Assembly (NCBI GenBank): GCA_918026815.1
Contig: CAKJVC010000148.1
Coordinates: 124,001-188,000, forward strand
Origin: Chalara sp. BL73
Taxonomy: Eukaryota; Ascomycota; Leotiomycetes; Helotiales
DNA length: 64,000 nucleotides
Direction: 5' to 3'
Under the pieces are notes generated by a model, which was not told where the DNA came from, ran no database searches, and was given only the letters and a program-made list of their open reading frames with translations. Positions 23,051-35,264 of the stretch are shown here, piece after piece. Numbering within the stretch: position 1 is the stretch's first letter; each line of letters opens with the position of its first letter. The position numbers and the translations under genes were made by a program.

Positions 23051-24114
23051 ATGCGTTACAGCTTTATCTTCGGCGCCGCGGCGCTAGTCACTGGTGGCTT
23101 TGCCAAACCCGATCAAGTCCCCGGGATGAAACTCGCCTGGTATGATGATTTCTCCGTGGACGGACCAATAGATACGAAGAAGTGGCAGTATTATGGCGGG
23201 AAGATCCATAATGGTGAACAGCAGACCTATCCCAAGGGCGGTAATAATTGTAAGGTTTCAAATGGTTTTCTACATATTACTCCTACCAAGGAAGGCAACG
23301 AGTGGAAGTCATGTAAGTGCTTTTTGGAAGGGTTATCTCTGTTTTGCCATATTTGAGTATGCTAACTATGGAAAGGCCGTATCGAGACCAGGGATGCGTG
23401 GGCACCCGCTCAAGGCGGAAAAGTGATGTTTGCCTCTAAATTCGCCTTCGGCTCCGCCCAGACAGACCCCGCAAAACTCCAGTTCGTCATATTTCTATAC
23501 TTACTTTTCAGTTGTTGTTTTTTATCACAGGAGCCAAGAGGTGAGGAGCTGTCTTAAGAGCCTGTCTACTTCTCCAACATCCCTCATCGAGCTCGAAGCT
23601 CCTCTTAAGACAGCCCCTCAAGTTCTCAACTCCCGCTTATAATTCTACCTATCTACCTTGCTAACATCCACACAGAGGAATCTGGCCTGCCTTCTGGGCG
23701 CTGGGCGACAGCATGCGGCACGGGACACCGTGGCCCGACTGCGGCGAGATCGACACCTTCGAGTCCGTGTCCGGGAAGGACATGGCGTACGGGACGCTGC
23801 ACTGCAAGAATAGCTGCAACGAGCCGATGGGCCGGCAGTACAAGCTGGACTTCAAGCGCGGCGAGGACATTGTCTGGGCACATGTCGTCTCACCGGATAG
23901 CATCGAGTGGTTCAAGAACGGCCAGAGCTATCACATTGTGAAGAAGAGCGATCTGAGCCCCGAGGATTGGGCGGCCGTTGGGACCAAGGCCTTTTACATC
24001 ACGTTGAATGTGGCGACGGGTGGTGGCTGGCCTGGACCCGTCAATGATCAGACGATTGGGGGTAAGGATGCGGCATTGAAAGTGAAGTGGGTGGCGGTCT
24101 ATAAGTCTGCATAG
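23051..24114 (+). CDS. Secreted GH16 family beta-glucanase-like enzyme
   Basis: Exons 23051-23312, 23376-23481 and 23676-24114 give 268 residues. A signal peptide (about MRYSFIFGAAALVTGGFA) leads into a GH16 beta-jelly-roll. The catalytic motif is 'GEIDTFE' (ExDxxE, nucleophile and acid/base glutamates), preceded by 'GIWPAFWALG' and followed by 'YGTLHC' and the C-terminal 'YITLNVATGGGWPG'. The family hydrolyses beta-1,3(4)-glucans of plant or fungal walls or, in some subfamilies, transfers wall chains. No GPI signal or carbohydrate-binding module is visible, so a freely secreted laminarinase/lichenase-type enzyme is the best reading. Exon 3 is clearly GC-richer than exons 1 and 2. The second intron (194 bp) is long for this window. 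Confidence 0.88.
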
Positions 24115-24951
24115 GTGACTACGAACAGACGTCGAGCGTGGAAGGAGTTTGGGGACTCGGAGGGAGGCCGAGACCTGAGGGTTGGTACTTTGGTTTTTGG
24201 ATGAAATTTCGGTACTTTTGTCTAGCATGGCGTTTAAGCAGGTGGTAGAAGCATGGAAGCGGAGTTTGGTTTTTAAATCAGCGTGGAGTCTTGGGCATGG
24301 TTGATAAGCATAGCATAGGTCAGGAGTTTTAGTATAGCCAGTCATTTTGGATACCCAAAACCACACATTCTGAACTCAATATGTCCTTTCCTTGATGCTT
24401 TGCCCATACTATACAGTATTAGTTCATTTTCATATCTTTGCTTAACTATTGTGCTAAGCATATCAGGCTCTGCGAGCAGAATCTCTCGAGTTGAAAGATT
24501 CCGGTAAAATATGTACTGATCTTATATTTGCAGCTACATGCCCAGTGACGCTATATAAAACCAAAATCAAAAAATCAAATCCCATGAGGCGGTAGCCCCG
24601 GTATAGCGCGAAACATTGTACCAGGTCTCCGCCTCGTTCCAATACGCCGTCCCAGGAATAGAGCTTAGGTCATTGTTCCTGTCGAGGGATGCAACCGCTC
24701 GAATGCCAGAGTATTTAAAACGCTTAATGGGTATCTTCGCAAAAAATGAATAACATCAACCCGAAATAAGATCGAGCAAAAGTAAAACCCCTAAAATATG
24801 TCCTCCTTGTCAAGGGCATGAGGTGAAATGAGAGTGAGAATGGAAAGGGAGGAAGGTTGGGCTTCCAACCAGGAACGCCTACTGCTACCGGTCTCTTAAG
24901 CTGTTTCTGTTGAAGAATCTCAAGAGCGCTTTCACGAGAACATCGAGAGGA
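24115..24951. other. Intergenic between convergent GH16 and MFS genes
   Basis: 837 bp with 3' flanks only. No supported feature. Confidence 0.4.
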
Positions 24952-26778
24952 TTATCTTCTGCTCCACCACATTCTTCCAAAGCCACGCTGCTGGAGCTCT
25001 CTTCTCGCAGCGCCGTCTTGGAACTCGTTCGCGTCTGTGACAGAGCTACCACTGCTCATGATCTTCTGACTTGGTTTGTTGCCCACCACCTTCAGCAAGA
25101 TCGTCATGACAAAGCTGCTCACAATGCTGAGGCACAAGATGCCAATCATGGTCAGGTTGCTCTTGCGGTACTGGTGCGGTCCCTTCTTTGCATCCTCGGG
25201 CCAGCCGGTATAGAGTGCGTATGTGGTCATGACGCTACCAAGATTGCCGAGGCCGGAAACGAGAGCTGCAGCCGCGGCAACACCCACTTCGCCGTGGCGC
25301 CGTTGGAAGATTTCGTTAGTCCAGGTCATGCAGATAGGCACTGTGGGCCCGAGCCCGAAGCCAACCATGAGGAGTCCACCGTAGCGAGCCCACGGAAGGG
25401 AACGCGGAGCGAAGGTGGTGGTGAGGAGGCCCGCGATTTGGATGCATACTGCGGCGGAGAAGAAGACGGCGCGGTGGTGGTGGAAGCGGTCGGAGATTGG
25501 CGTAACTATGAGAATGGCTATCAGATCCATCTATAGCTGTTAACAGGGGTCATTAAAGTGTGTAACGAAAGCTTACTATCCAGATCGGTGCGAACAACAA
25601 GCTGAGCGTGATGCCAGAAAAGCTTGGGTTAATGCCGGAGATGATGACTGTGCCGTACAATTGCGTCCCAATCCCAACTCCAACGACGCCAAAGTACATC
25701 ATCACCAATGGCCAGAGTCGCCAGTCGATCAAAACTAGCCCGAGATCTTTCAAATTCCAAGGCCGTGGATGATATACTCTTGTTAACTCCTGGTAATGAA
25801 TCTCGGCATCTTCACCCTTGAGGATTGGCGGGCTCGCAGGAAGCCACTTGAAAAGACCTGTACGAACTCGCTCCTGTCCTGGAGGAAGAGGACGGTCAGG
25901 TAACCACCAGAGCAGAACAAAACCAAGAACAATTGCGCAGAGCCCATAGAGCAGAAACATCCACTGGAAGCCGACCAGGCCACCAAGACCATCCATTTTC
26001 TGGAAACCAGCCGAAACGAGACCAACCACAGCAGCAGAGACTTGAGCAGCGGTGAAGTACTGACCAATTCGCTTCCCTGTACGGGAAGGAGGGTAGAACA
26101 GAGTTAGGTAGTAAGCCATACCAGGCCACATACCCGCGATGACCACACCAAGAAGGAAACGGAGGAGACTAGTCAAAGTCAGCTTCAAAATTTAGATTTC
26201 GTGCGATGGCGTCCTCACAGCAAACTCCAAGCAGCTTTCACAGCGGCAAAGCACGAACCAATGACTCCCACAGCTAGAACGATCCTAGCCATCCATGCTC
26301 TCGGACTCAGCTTGGCCATAATCAGGTTCGAGGGGCAGTCGAAGAGAACATAGGCTACGTAGAACAGCGCCAAAGCAGTTGAGGTCTGCTTGGCAGTCAA
26401 GTGCAGTTTCTGGGAAAGGCTGTGACCGGAAGATGTGTTCATCGTCTGTGCGAGACCGACGTTTGAACGAATGGCAGAGCATAGGAAGTATAGAAGCCAA
26501 AACGCTAGTTATCAGGTTAGATGTCATACGTCTCAATATTTGATGATTGTCAAAGCTGCCTACCCGGGATTATACGACGGTCAATTTTCCTTATTGATTT
26601 TGTCAGCAATGGCGATATCCAGAAGCTGAATCAAATTAACTCACCGATACACCTTCTCAACTCTCGCCATCTCAACTTCGTCAATTCCAGCCTCATTCAG
26701 CGCCTCGGGACCCAAGTTCTTTCCCAAGCGAGTGGGGTCCTCGTGGGAGTCCCGATTCTTCACACCTGTATCCTCCAT
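24952..26778 (-). CDS. MFS permease, anion:cation symporter family (Dal5/Tna1-like)
   Basis: Five exons on the minus strand (26645-26778, 26564-26589, 26504-26219 read in reverse, 25577-26168, 24952-25530) give 538 residues. The second exon is only 26 nt but supplies the conserved 'KIDRRIIP' just before helix 1. The protein has the family pattern: an acidic cytosolic N-terminus, helix 1 with 'FWLLYFLCSAIRSNVGLA' (family: LDRxNIGNA), helices 2-3 around 'FDCPSNLIMAKLSPR', the 'RFLLGVVIAGMWPGMAYYLTLFYPPS' loop, and 'PICMTWTNE' in the C-terminal half. Members import allantoate, nicotinate, other carboxylates or dipeptides at the plasma membrane. The substrate cannot be assigned here. In helix 1 the usual Asp is replaced, which may mean a different substrate. 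Confidence 0.85.
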
Positions 26779-27528
26779 GATGACTAGATGCAATGGAAGT
26801 GCGTGCGATCAGTCAAGATAGACAATACCTAAGACCGTCACTCGAAAGGTCTGCAGTGACTCAGACAGGGAGGTGTAAAGTCGATGGAAGAGAGAAAATT
26901 GTGAGTGAAGATCCGGCGCCGGCATTGCATCGGCTAACCCCCGCACTAGCCCGAACAGGCTTGTGGAATAGGGGGGTGGGCCCTGTTTCTATGAGCGATG
27001 ATTGGACCATGCGGCGCGCTATAAAAATGTTGGGAACAAATCTAGAATAATGAATTATGGTAAAAGAAAAACATGGGCGGTAGTAGGCAGAACCCGTTGT
27101 GAATGTAGCTTATCGCCTACGCTATAAACTGTGCATCCAGACACTGTCATGTTGTCGAAAGTCGAAAGAGCAGCTGATCTTGTTTTAAACGAGCACCTAA
27201 ACTCAGCGCGCTTTTCCACGGCCCATGATGAATATGTAGCAAGCTGTTGTGATGAATTCATTTCCGCTAGTGTATATCCTTATACACATCTTCGACGCCT
27301 TTCCCATGCGCTATATACAAAACGATTTGCCTTTTTGCTCTACACTTCGCCATCTCTACCAAACAGTCCATGATGATCCGACGTTCCCTCATTGATCATA
27401 CTCTCGGCGTCGCCGACCTGTTTTCGTTCCGTCACTTCTCTCATTCCAAGCTTCAGATTCATCTGTTTCATGCCCAGCGTCAATCCTTGGGGCCACTTCT
27501 TCCCTGCTCCCCTCATGACTACTAATTG
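26779..27528. other. Intergenic, MFS promoter and PDK 3' flank
   Basis: 750 bp. It holds the MFS upstream region and the PDK 3' flank. Small open frames are not supported. Confidence 0.4.
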
Positions 27529-29171
27529 TTATTGCAGAGGTTCCGACGAGCTGGAAAGCCGGTTGAGATGTAGGTACACATCTGTTCCATAGCTATATCG
27601 CAAATTAGGCTCACAATTCATCGGGTTTTAGGGGAAATGGCAGCTTACCCTTCCATGCTGATCAGCTTTAAATCTCCGCCGAAATAACGTGCATATAGCC
27701 TCGAAATAGGTAATCCATACCCAAATCCGGCCATGGGCGCTTTAAAGTCACTCTTATCAAAATCCGGATCTAAACTCGGCGTTGAATCAACCGTGGTGTA
27801 CATATAGGTCCAGACCAAAGGAATTGCACTTCGGGGAATTCCGCCACCTTCATCAGAGATCTTGATGGTGATATCTTCTTTACCCTCCGCGACCACAACT
27901 TTCGTTACCGGGAACTCCTCTTTATCAGCCCCGTGCGTTTCTACGACGGCTCGTAATGAGTTCTTCAACGTCTCGAAAAGCATATGCGACAAATGACCTG
28001 GAACATACATGAAATTTAGGCTCGGCGGGCATACGAGCTGGACTTTTGGTGCATCAAATAGGCCAAAATGGTCCTCACAGACAAATCGAGCGTTATCGAT
28101 GGCCTCCTGAGCCAAATCTCGCACGTTCGTCTTCGTGCAGATAATTCCGACATATGATGGATCTTTATTATGACTCTGATCGGTAAGCGCAATATGTTGT
28201 CCGATCAGCATCCGTATACCAATACGTGACATATAGAAACGATCAAGAAACGATTGTATATTGTTGTCGATCTGCATCCGCTGTCTCTTCCGCTTGTATT
28301 CCAGAATTCCTTGAGCTACCGTCGTTACAACTCCATCGTGGCGCCTCTTGATTGTATGTAATGTCTGCGAGAACCGCTGATTATAATCGTGAAGCTCTGG
28401 CGGCCATTCAACACTATCCTCCACGGTCGCGAAATACCGTCGCGCCGCTGACTTCTTATTATCCCCATTTCCATTGCCATTTTGCCATGGCGATGAGCTA
28501 TATTGACCTTCTTTTACACTGGGATTGTTTGTGGTCTCTGCGAGAATTCTAGAGGCTTTGCCATTGAGTTTCCCGGGTTTTAGTAATGCCTCACGGACAT
28601 CTTTGGAAAGTTGTGGCCTCGGAAGAGTGGTAAGTTCCTGTTTCGTGGGTTACTACGAGATCGAGACGATAGTTGCTGCTTCATACCTCAAACGACTGCG
28701 CATACCAGTCCTTCACCCTCTTGATCGATGGCATTTCATTTAAGCCATCGGGCAGCTCTCCTAGCTCCTGTACCCTGTGTGCCAATCTTATGGGAAGTTC
28801 CTCGGACAAAAACTGTGATGCGCGGAATAAGGTGCCTGTTGAATCATTAGCCCCTATCTGCAACCAAGTTATGTAGAAAATTTGCTATTTCAGGTGTAAA
28901 TCCAAGTGACGACACAATTTCCATACAACTTTCTGCCACATACTGCCACATACTGGCTTTTTAGAGAGCCTCTGCAATTGGGCAGGTTGGTAGTACCGTA
29001 GCACGACCAACCAACCCTCTACAGCCGGCTGTACTTGTGCTCCCATAATCCCTTACCTGTAGAAGGCTTCTCGCCAAATTGGACCATCTGCCTTAAACTC
29101 ACGCCCGTCGCTGGGAAGTTTGAGTAATGCTTGATGGTCTCCATCAGTTTGTCCGTCCTCTTCCACGACAT
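27529..29171 (-). CDS. Mitochondrial pyruvate dehydrogenase kinase
   Basis: Four exons on the minus strand (29057-29171, 28687-28835, 27649-28637, 27529-27592) give 438 residues. The N-terminal helical BCDHK domain starts 'MSWKRTDKLMETIKHYSNFP' and includes 'VSLRQMVQFGEKP' and 'FLSEELPIRLAHRVQEL'. The C-terminal GHKL ATPase domain has an N-box ('LFETLKNSLRAVVE'), a G1 box ('DEGGGIPRSAIP') and a G2 box ('GFGYGLPISRLYARYFGGDL'). These kinases phosphorylate E1-alpha of pyruvate (or branched-chain) dehydrogenase and shut the complex down. The pyruvate type is favoured by overall similarity to Pkp1. A Ser/Asn/Gly-rich insert of about 50 residues before 'VEDSVEWPPELHDYNQRF' is usual in filamentous fungi. 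Intron 1 is long (221 bp). Confidence 0.93.
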
Positions 29172-30302
29172 GATGCACTAATCCGTTGGCCCTCCGGCCT
29201 GCAATTGATGATTTGGAAGTTGCAGATATGCTATGCCATAAGCGATGGTTGACACCAAAAAACCGCCACTTATTCCCTACTTTCGTGCAACTTTCTCGTA
29301 GAACTCGAGTGCCGCAAGCCCTAAAGGTTTCGTTATGACGCAGTCACTCTTGACCTCGGTAAATGCAAACGGACGACAAAGGGGAGATTGGGGTGGTGAG
29401 CAATTGATGTTGTATATGAACAATAGGAAGTTGAAGATATGAGGTAGCAAATAATAAGTCAATTGCAAAAAGGGTAGGTGAGTCAGAGTGGGTTAAATGT
29501 ATTGAAGAGAACTGCTAACGCTCGCGTGCCTCGCCTCTGTAGTGAGACTTCGTTCGCGTGGAGCTACAGTATGAAAGAGGTCACTGTATCCGACTATTGG
29601 CACACCACTTCCTCTCTTCCGAAACAAGGAGACTTCCCCGCCTTCATCGTCCAAGCTTTACTATAGCACCGTACAGTATGGCCCAAGTTCTGCGGCAAAC
29701 CTGTGGGGTGATCTTTTATGCCGGGCCACAGGACGTGGGAGGGGGGAGGGGGAGAGCAAGTCCCCGGGGCGGAAGTGCCTTGGTTATCAAATACATTCTA
29801 CAAATACTCAAGGAAGAAGCAAACATGCAAAGGCTTTTTTTTAAATTTTTTTTTTTTAAAAAAAACTTTACCACACCTCCTGAACTTCACCAATTTGGCT
29901 ATCAATCATCATATCACGCAATCAGTTCCTCAATCAAACATGCTGCCCATGTGATTCTGGGTCTTTGACCTCGGAAGCCACACCGGCTGCCGGCTCGAAA
30001 TCGGGGCAGCGGTCGGCTGAGAGATTACGGGTAATTCCGGAGGCTTCACAAGCGAACAGAAAGGGGGTAGAAAGAATGATAATGTTATGGGACTTGGGGC
30101 AGCACACCTGATTTATACCTAGTGAGATGGATGAGCTGGGCTCGATACTTGGTTCTGAAGATTTTCCCGAAACAACCACAGTCCGTAAAAAGCCAAGATT
30201 ACACGTTCGTATATGTTGCAGTAATCTCATTGGCGTAATCATTCAAATAGCATAAGTGCATTGCCCTTCATTCTAGGATTATTATATGTACGTACAACTG
30301 AA
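29172..30302. other. Intergenic, PDK promoter and DPL1 3' flank
   Basis: 1.1 kb. Nothing gene-like. It includes the T/A palindromic tract at 29835-29865. Confidence 0.45.
29835..29865. repeat. T-run/A-run low-complexity hairpin
   Basis: Long T runs interrupted by AAA, followed directly by an A run. The T and A runs are complementary and could fold back. Probably simple sequence, with no assigned role. Confidence 0.7.
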
Positions 30303-32111
30303 TCAAGCCTTGTATAAAGTATCTAGAAAACCTGCCGCAAGATCAACTACCACGCTCTTGTTTGGCAGACTTCCCGCAACACCATATAAAGCCGCACTAT
30401 CCCCAACGCTCTTGCCTTTGGCACCCTTGCCCTCTACTACTCTAACTCTTTCCTTTTCCTTCTCCCCTTCAACCACTGCCTCCAAATCAGCGACCAACTT
30501 CTCCCAAACCTTGGCTATTGGCAGGGTGACTGCAACGTGGATTGCGGGTGGTGATTGCAAGGAGTTCAGATGCCATCCTTTCGCGGACATGGCGTCAGCG
30601 ATATCATAGACATCCAAATTCTTTGCGTTGAAGGCGACAACGGAGACCAAGGGATTTCCGATGATCTCGAGATCACTGCTAAGTCCTGGATTCACCTGGA
30701 TTGCCTCAATAATCCTCTTAGTAGCTCCTACGATCTCATGGCAAGCACTAATGTAGCCTGCTTCACCAACTCTCATCAGGCTCGCCCAGCACCCTGCTAT
30801 TAATGCACCCGGTCTTGATCCTGCAATCGAGGGAGATGCGTATACACCTCCTGACCAATCTGGTGATATGAAGTATTGGTAGGTCCGTAGTGATGCAGTG
30901 CGGTATAAGACAGTAGAATTTCCTTTGGGAGCAAATCCATATTTGTGGGTGTCGCAACTTATGCTAGTAACACCTTTGAGTCTGAAATCAAAAAGCTCAG
31001 TCTCGAATCCTGCCCTTTCAAGGAACGGGACTAAGAATGAACCTAGACAGCAGTCTACATGGAGCGGAATCCTGCGTTTGACGGCAAGCTTGGATAATAG
31101 AGAGATATCATCAATGATACCGTGTGGGAAGTTAGGTGCCGAGCCAACAAGAAGTACAGTATTGCTGTTGATAAGACGTGAAACACTCGGGATGTGAACT
31201 TGGTACGAGGGTGCAGGACAGTGAACAAGGTGAATCTTGATGCCAAAATACTCGCCGGCTTTTCGGAATGCCGTATGTGCTGTGTCTGGTAAAATCCTAA
31301 GTAATTATAAGCATGTCATCAAGAAGGAGAGGTATCTCCTATCTCACATCTCCGGTTCTGTAACTCCTCTTTCTGCCCTAGCCTTATTCCTCGCACTCAA
31401 ACAAGCCATGAGGATAGACTCAGTACCTCCGCTCGTAGTAACACCAGCAGCGCCAGTTGGTGCATTAAACATCGCGAGAACCATGGCGACAATCTCTGCC
31501 TCCATCTTCCTAACTCCAGGAAAGACATCAGGGTGTATAGGGTTTGCCACCGTGAACTTCCCAAACGCTTCAGTTTGTAATTTCATCAATTCATCTCCTC
31601 CATGATATACAGCGCCGGAAACAAACCCATCTTCCCATCTGGTGTGATCCATTGTGGCCAAGGTTTCAAGTTCCTGGCGCACAGCATCTTCGGACCATCC
31701 TTCCTTTGGCAGATTCAAATATCGAACCACTCCAGGCCCCGAGGGAACAAGTTTACCCTGTAACTTCGTGATGGCCTCGGAGACCTGCTTCTGTACTTGA
31801 GACCTGACGCCGGGCGCGCTCAAGAACAAGCCATAAAGCGTCCTTCGGATCTTGATATATGTTTCTACTACGGTTCCGAACAGACCTCGCCCTTTAAGTT
31901 GTAAAAGTGTTTTTCGTGTCCATCGAAAGAGAAACAAGAAGAATACTATATTGCGCAGTCTATTGCAGGCTTATCAGCGCAAGCCCTGTCTCCCCCAAGG
32001 TTGCAGGACTCACAAATCAATATTGAGAGATAGCAGCTGCCCATTAGAACTGCTTTTCTTGGCCGCGAACGTATTGCGCAAACTCACTGGCATTCTCGAT
32101 GTGCCAGGCAT
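30303..32111 (-). CDS. DPL1: Sphingosine-1-phosphate (dihydrosphingosine-1-phosphate) lyase
   Basis: Three exons on the minus strand (32014-32111, 31348-31959, 30303-31296) give 567 residues. The enzyme is an ER membrane, PLP-dependent lyase that cleaves long-chain base phosphates to phosphoethanolamine and a fatty aldehyde, the exit of sphingolipid catabolism. A single N-terminal membrane segment ('LLRNIVFFLFLFRW') precedes the group II decarboxylase fold. Conserved blocks are 'WEDGFVSGAVYHGG', 'ANPIHPDVFPGVRKMEAE', 'GVTTSGGTESILMACL', 'HVDCCLGSFLVPF' and the PLP-lysine block 'SCDTHKYGFAPKGNS'. The end, 'GFLDTLYKA', is typical. Exon 3 lacks internal Met for 170 codons but is fully open. Divergent from MED1. 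Confidence 0.95.
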
Positions 32112-32662
32112 GCTGATGATTGAATTCAATGCGACAAGACTTCTGAAGTATGGAATTGGCGTTGGCCTTTTTTTTAATTAATAAAATGGTGGCCCAAAGG
32201 TAGGATTAAATAGAGAGCCAGCCTCGGCAAAATGCATGATGCTTGTGCTCAAGCACTTTCCAATCCCGGGTTCGCCTTGAAGCTTTTACTCCGGCCGGAT
32301 AAAGCCAAGGAAAGGGAGGAAAGAAAAAGCTGGATTGTTACAGCACAAACTAGCTGCCTCATAGACAATCATCGTCATCACGCCTCTTCTATGATTTCAT
32401 GTAGGTTCGGAAGATCCACATGTTAAGGTAGAATTCTCTCTCATATTCATCAATCCAATGGACGCTAACCAATGATGGAGCTTTTTGCTGGAATGTGGCT
32501 CGTGCGAGATGATGCTGCTAGATCAAAGCACCTTTTGATTCACAGCCTTGTCCGTGCAGGGGTCGAGGCTGCCAAAATCATCCTCAAGGCTTGTCACATC
32601 GCAGGCTCTTCCATTCGTGAATAGGTGTAGCATCTTCTTGTAGCTATAGCTCTCAGCTCAGG
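32112..32662. promoter_or_regulatory. Divergent promoter between DPL1 and MED1
   Basis: 551 bp between divergent starts. No clear TATA box, as is usual for housekeeping genes. Confidence 0.45.
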
Positions 32663-34516
32663 ATGGCTACGCCAACACCCGGCAAACATGCGCAGGTCGC
32701 CGCGACGCCCCCCGTGTCAACGCCGTTCAGCAATCGTCCAGTTCCTTCCCCAGCCAAGCAGTTCAAGCAGTCGCCTGCCAATTCGAGCACACTTTACGGG
32801 CACAACTTCCCAGTAGGATATGACAGCCCAAGCGCAGCAATGGCTCTGGGTATGGATGGGTTGGGCGGAGGCATGGGTATGAATATGGGTATGGTGATGG
32901 GCAGCCTAGGAGCACCAGTAGGAGAGGATGAGAAGAAGCGAAGGCTCGCCACCGTGCTTGAGATTCTGAAAACAAGCAAAGGCCGGCTGAGCGAAGCAAG
33001 TACGGAGAGATTGGCAAGACGTCTAGGCTTAGAGTGTCTATGGGAAGATAGTCCGAGCAGTTCAGGAGGCACCAGGACGTTAATCATCGCAGGAACGGCA
33101 ATGGCTCTCGACATCGAGTTTGCCAACAACATCGTCAAGAAGGTTTCGCTCTCATTTCCTGAAGCCTCAGAAATCGTCACGAAACACAAGGACAAGGCCG
33201 AGAATATACTTCTGAGGGATCTCGAGTTCCAGTCCGGGGAAAGTTCGTTGACGAAATTACTGGATCGCTTTGCGGCAAACTTGGAGAGGCTGGCACAATT
33301 GGACAAATTGAGCGTTATTCCTGGACTTAACTGCCATGAAGCCATTGCTGGGATCTATGAGAGTCTGGAGAAGTTGCACGGATGGGAAACTACGAGGTTG
33401 GCTGAGCATAACGATATGGCCGGCAAAACTCGAGAATATATTGAGCGAGCTGCGACGTGTACCAAAAGTGGGAGACCCATTATGCATGCAGGAGATAGGA
33501 TGGGGCTGAGTCTCGATTATTGGGAGGAAAAGCGGCGTATTCAGACGAAGGCGATAAAGGACGAGGAGCAGAAAATCTGGTCCCTAACGATAGAATGTGC
33601 GCCAATGCTGGAGCTGGTGTACACCCCAATCCGTGTGTCTGATAAATGGATATCACCAGATATAAAGAAGGATAATCCGAATCCAGAAGATTTTCTCAGT
33701 ATGGTGGGAACAAATGATCTCGTGCTGGATTGGCTTGAGCCAGAAGCGACTTTTCTTCCATCGGCCGATCCTTCGAGTTCAAAGTTTACAGAAGTCATGT
33801 TCGTTGCCAAATTCAATCCACCCCTCGTCGTTCCATATAATCTAGCAATGACGTTACATAACTCTACGAATTCTAGCATAGAACCCTACGAAATGAGCTT
33901 CTTTGACGAGTTACTGTTCCCAAAGAAGCCAGATGAGAAACAGGAAGTAGGAGAGAGTCGAAAAATTAAAAACCCCATTGTGGTACATGTTTTCAGCAAA
34001 AACGGAGACTCATTCACGAAGATCTCTAGCAACATTTTACACATCGAGAAAAAGGACTATGGTCGCACCATGGCTTTCATTCCATTTTCTCATCCACGGC
34101 ATCTTGTCGAAATGCTCCCTCACCTGCGACAATATGCATTTCTCTCGACAATTCTTCGAAAGAGCTTTACACCTGATTCCAAGCTTCCCACTATAGAAGC
34201 AAGCAAGTCGCTCGCAACGAACAAAAAGGAACGGTTCGCTGAGTTTTTAGCACAGAATACCACAGTGAAAAAGAAACACGATCTAAGTGTCACTCTCACT
34301 ACACAGCCAGTTCCAACATTACAGCTTGCGTTCCAACTGAAAGAAAAGCCAGCCAACGTGACGTTTCAGATCGGAGTCAATGGCGTTGTCGAAGTACTGA
34401 GCCAAGATATACTTGGTGACAGCAGCCAAATAAAAGCAGCGGATTTAGGACGGATGCTTGAGATCACGGAGGATTTGGGAGTATGGATGGAGTTTGTCAC
34501 ACAAAAAATAGGATAA
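32663..34516 (+). CDS. MED1: Mediator complex subunit MED1
   Basis: An intronless frame of 617 residues. MED1 sits in the middle module of Mediator, which relays activator signals to RNA polymerase II. Residues 1-55 are Pro/Ser/Thr-rich, and 58-85 form a Met/Gly-rich stretch (GMDGLGGGMGMNMG). The conserved MED1 domain runs from about residue 90 ('KRRLATVLEILKTSKGRLSE') to about 510, including 'LIIAGTAMALDIEF', 'LLRDLEFQSGESSLTKLLDRFAANLERLA' and 'LNCHEAIAGIYESLEKLHGWE'. The C-terminal 100 residues are conserved among Pezizomycotina. The ATG follows a Kozak-like context (AGGATGGC). Assignment to fungal MED1 is by domain pattern. Confidence 0.92.
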   Translation: MATPTPGKHAQVAATPPVSTPFSNRPVPSPAKQFKQSPANSSTLYGHNFPVGYDSPSAAMALGMDGLGGGMGMNMGMVMGSLGAPVGEDEKKRRLATVLEILKTSKGRLSEASTERLARRLGLECLWEDSPSSSGGTRTLIIAGTAMALDIEFANNIVKKVSLSFPEASEIVTKHKDKAENILLRDLEFQSGESSLTKLLDRFAANLERLAQLDKLSVIPGLNCHEAIAGIYESLEKLHGWETTRLAEHNDMAGKTREYIERAATCTKSGRPIMHAGDRMGLSLDYWEEKRRIQTKAIKDEEQKIWSLTIECAPMLELVYTPIRVSDKWISPDIKKDNPNPEDFLSMVGTNDLVLDWLEPEATFLPSADPSSSKFTEVMFVAKFNPPLVVPYNLAMTLHNSTNSSIEPYEMSFFDELLFPKKPDEKQEVGESRKIKNPIVVHVFSKNGDSFTKISSNILHIEKKDYGRTMAFIPFSHPRHLVEMLPHLRQYAFLSTILRKSFTPDSKLPTIEASKSLATNKKERFAEFLAQNTTVKKKHDLSVTLTTQPVPTLQLAFQLKEKPANVTFQIGVNGVVEVLSQDILGDSSQIKAADLGRMLEITEDLGVWMEFVTQKIG

Positions 34517-35264
34517 ATACACAACACTAGGTGTTATTATGGCGGAGATCTATGCGGCTCAAAGGAACCAGCAAATCAAAGAAGTGTGCCATGTCAGTGT
34601 TGTCCTTTCCCAGCCTTTGGATCCAGCTATTGGACTTGAACTGTATTACTTATTGAACATGCAGAAATACAGAATTTAACAGGATCTTTCAGATGAAGGA
34701 TCTTTTACGCTTAATGAGATTCATAACAACATCATGCCAGTAAATCTGCCTAAATCTGCCCTGAGTGGCTACTAACCATTCTCCATGCATGCTCTAGATT
34801 CGCATCTATCCACTGTCATCTACGTATTTATAGAGGCGCAGTGGGTAGCCTTGATTTTATCTGGCGGCAACATGTTCTCATCAAATTCAAGATGCCGGAA
34901 GGCGCGGAATTACTGCTAAATCAAACAGAAGCGAACAAAGTGTTGTTAGAAAGTGTTTAGGCCCGCGTCATTGTGGTACGGAGCACGTTCCCAGTGTTGC
35001 AAGGATTTTGAAAACATAACCAGGTCAGAGATCGGTGCACGAACTTATTCATACCGTAAAAGAGAATCTTGGGTTTCTGGGAGGAGATAAATCACCTCAC
35101 CTCCCACTTCTCAACCCTTCCTATGCCGCACGTGATAATTGCGAATCATTGAGAAATATGGCGAATTGCAGATCTAACATTTACCTCAAGGCGAGAGCTT
35201 TCACAAATCTCTGTTTCCCTATATTTTTATTTTTATTAGTTGTTGTTTATCGATAAGAACATCC
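34517..35264. other. Intergenic, FMO promoter side
   Basis: 748 bp without a supported gene. A T-rich leader lies just before the FMO start. Confidence 0.4.

Noticed and set aside
24910..25536. 208-codon plus-strand frame
   Set aside because: Exactly antisense to the last MFS exon, which carries the conserved transporter sequence.
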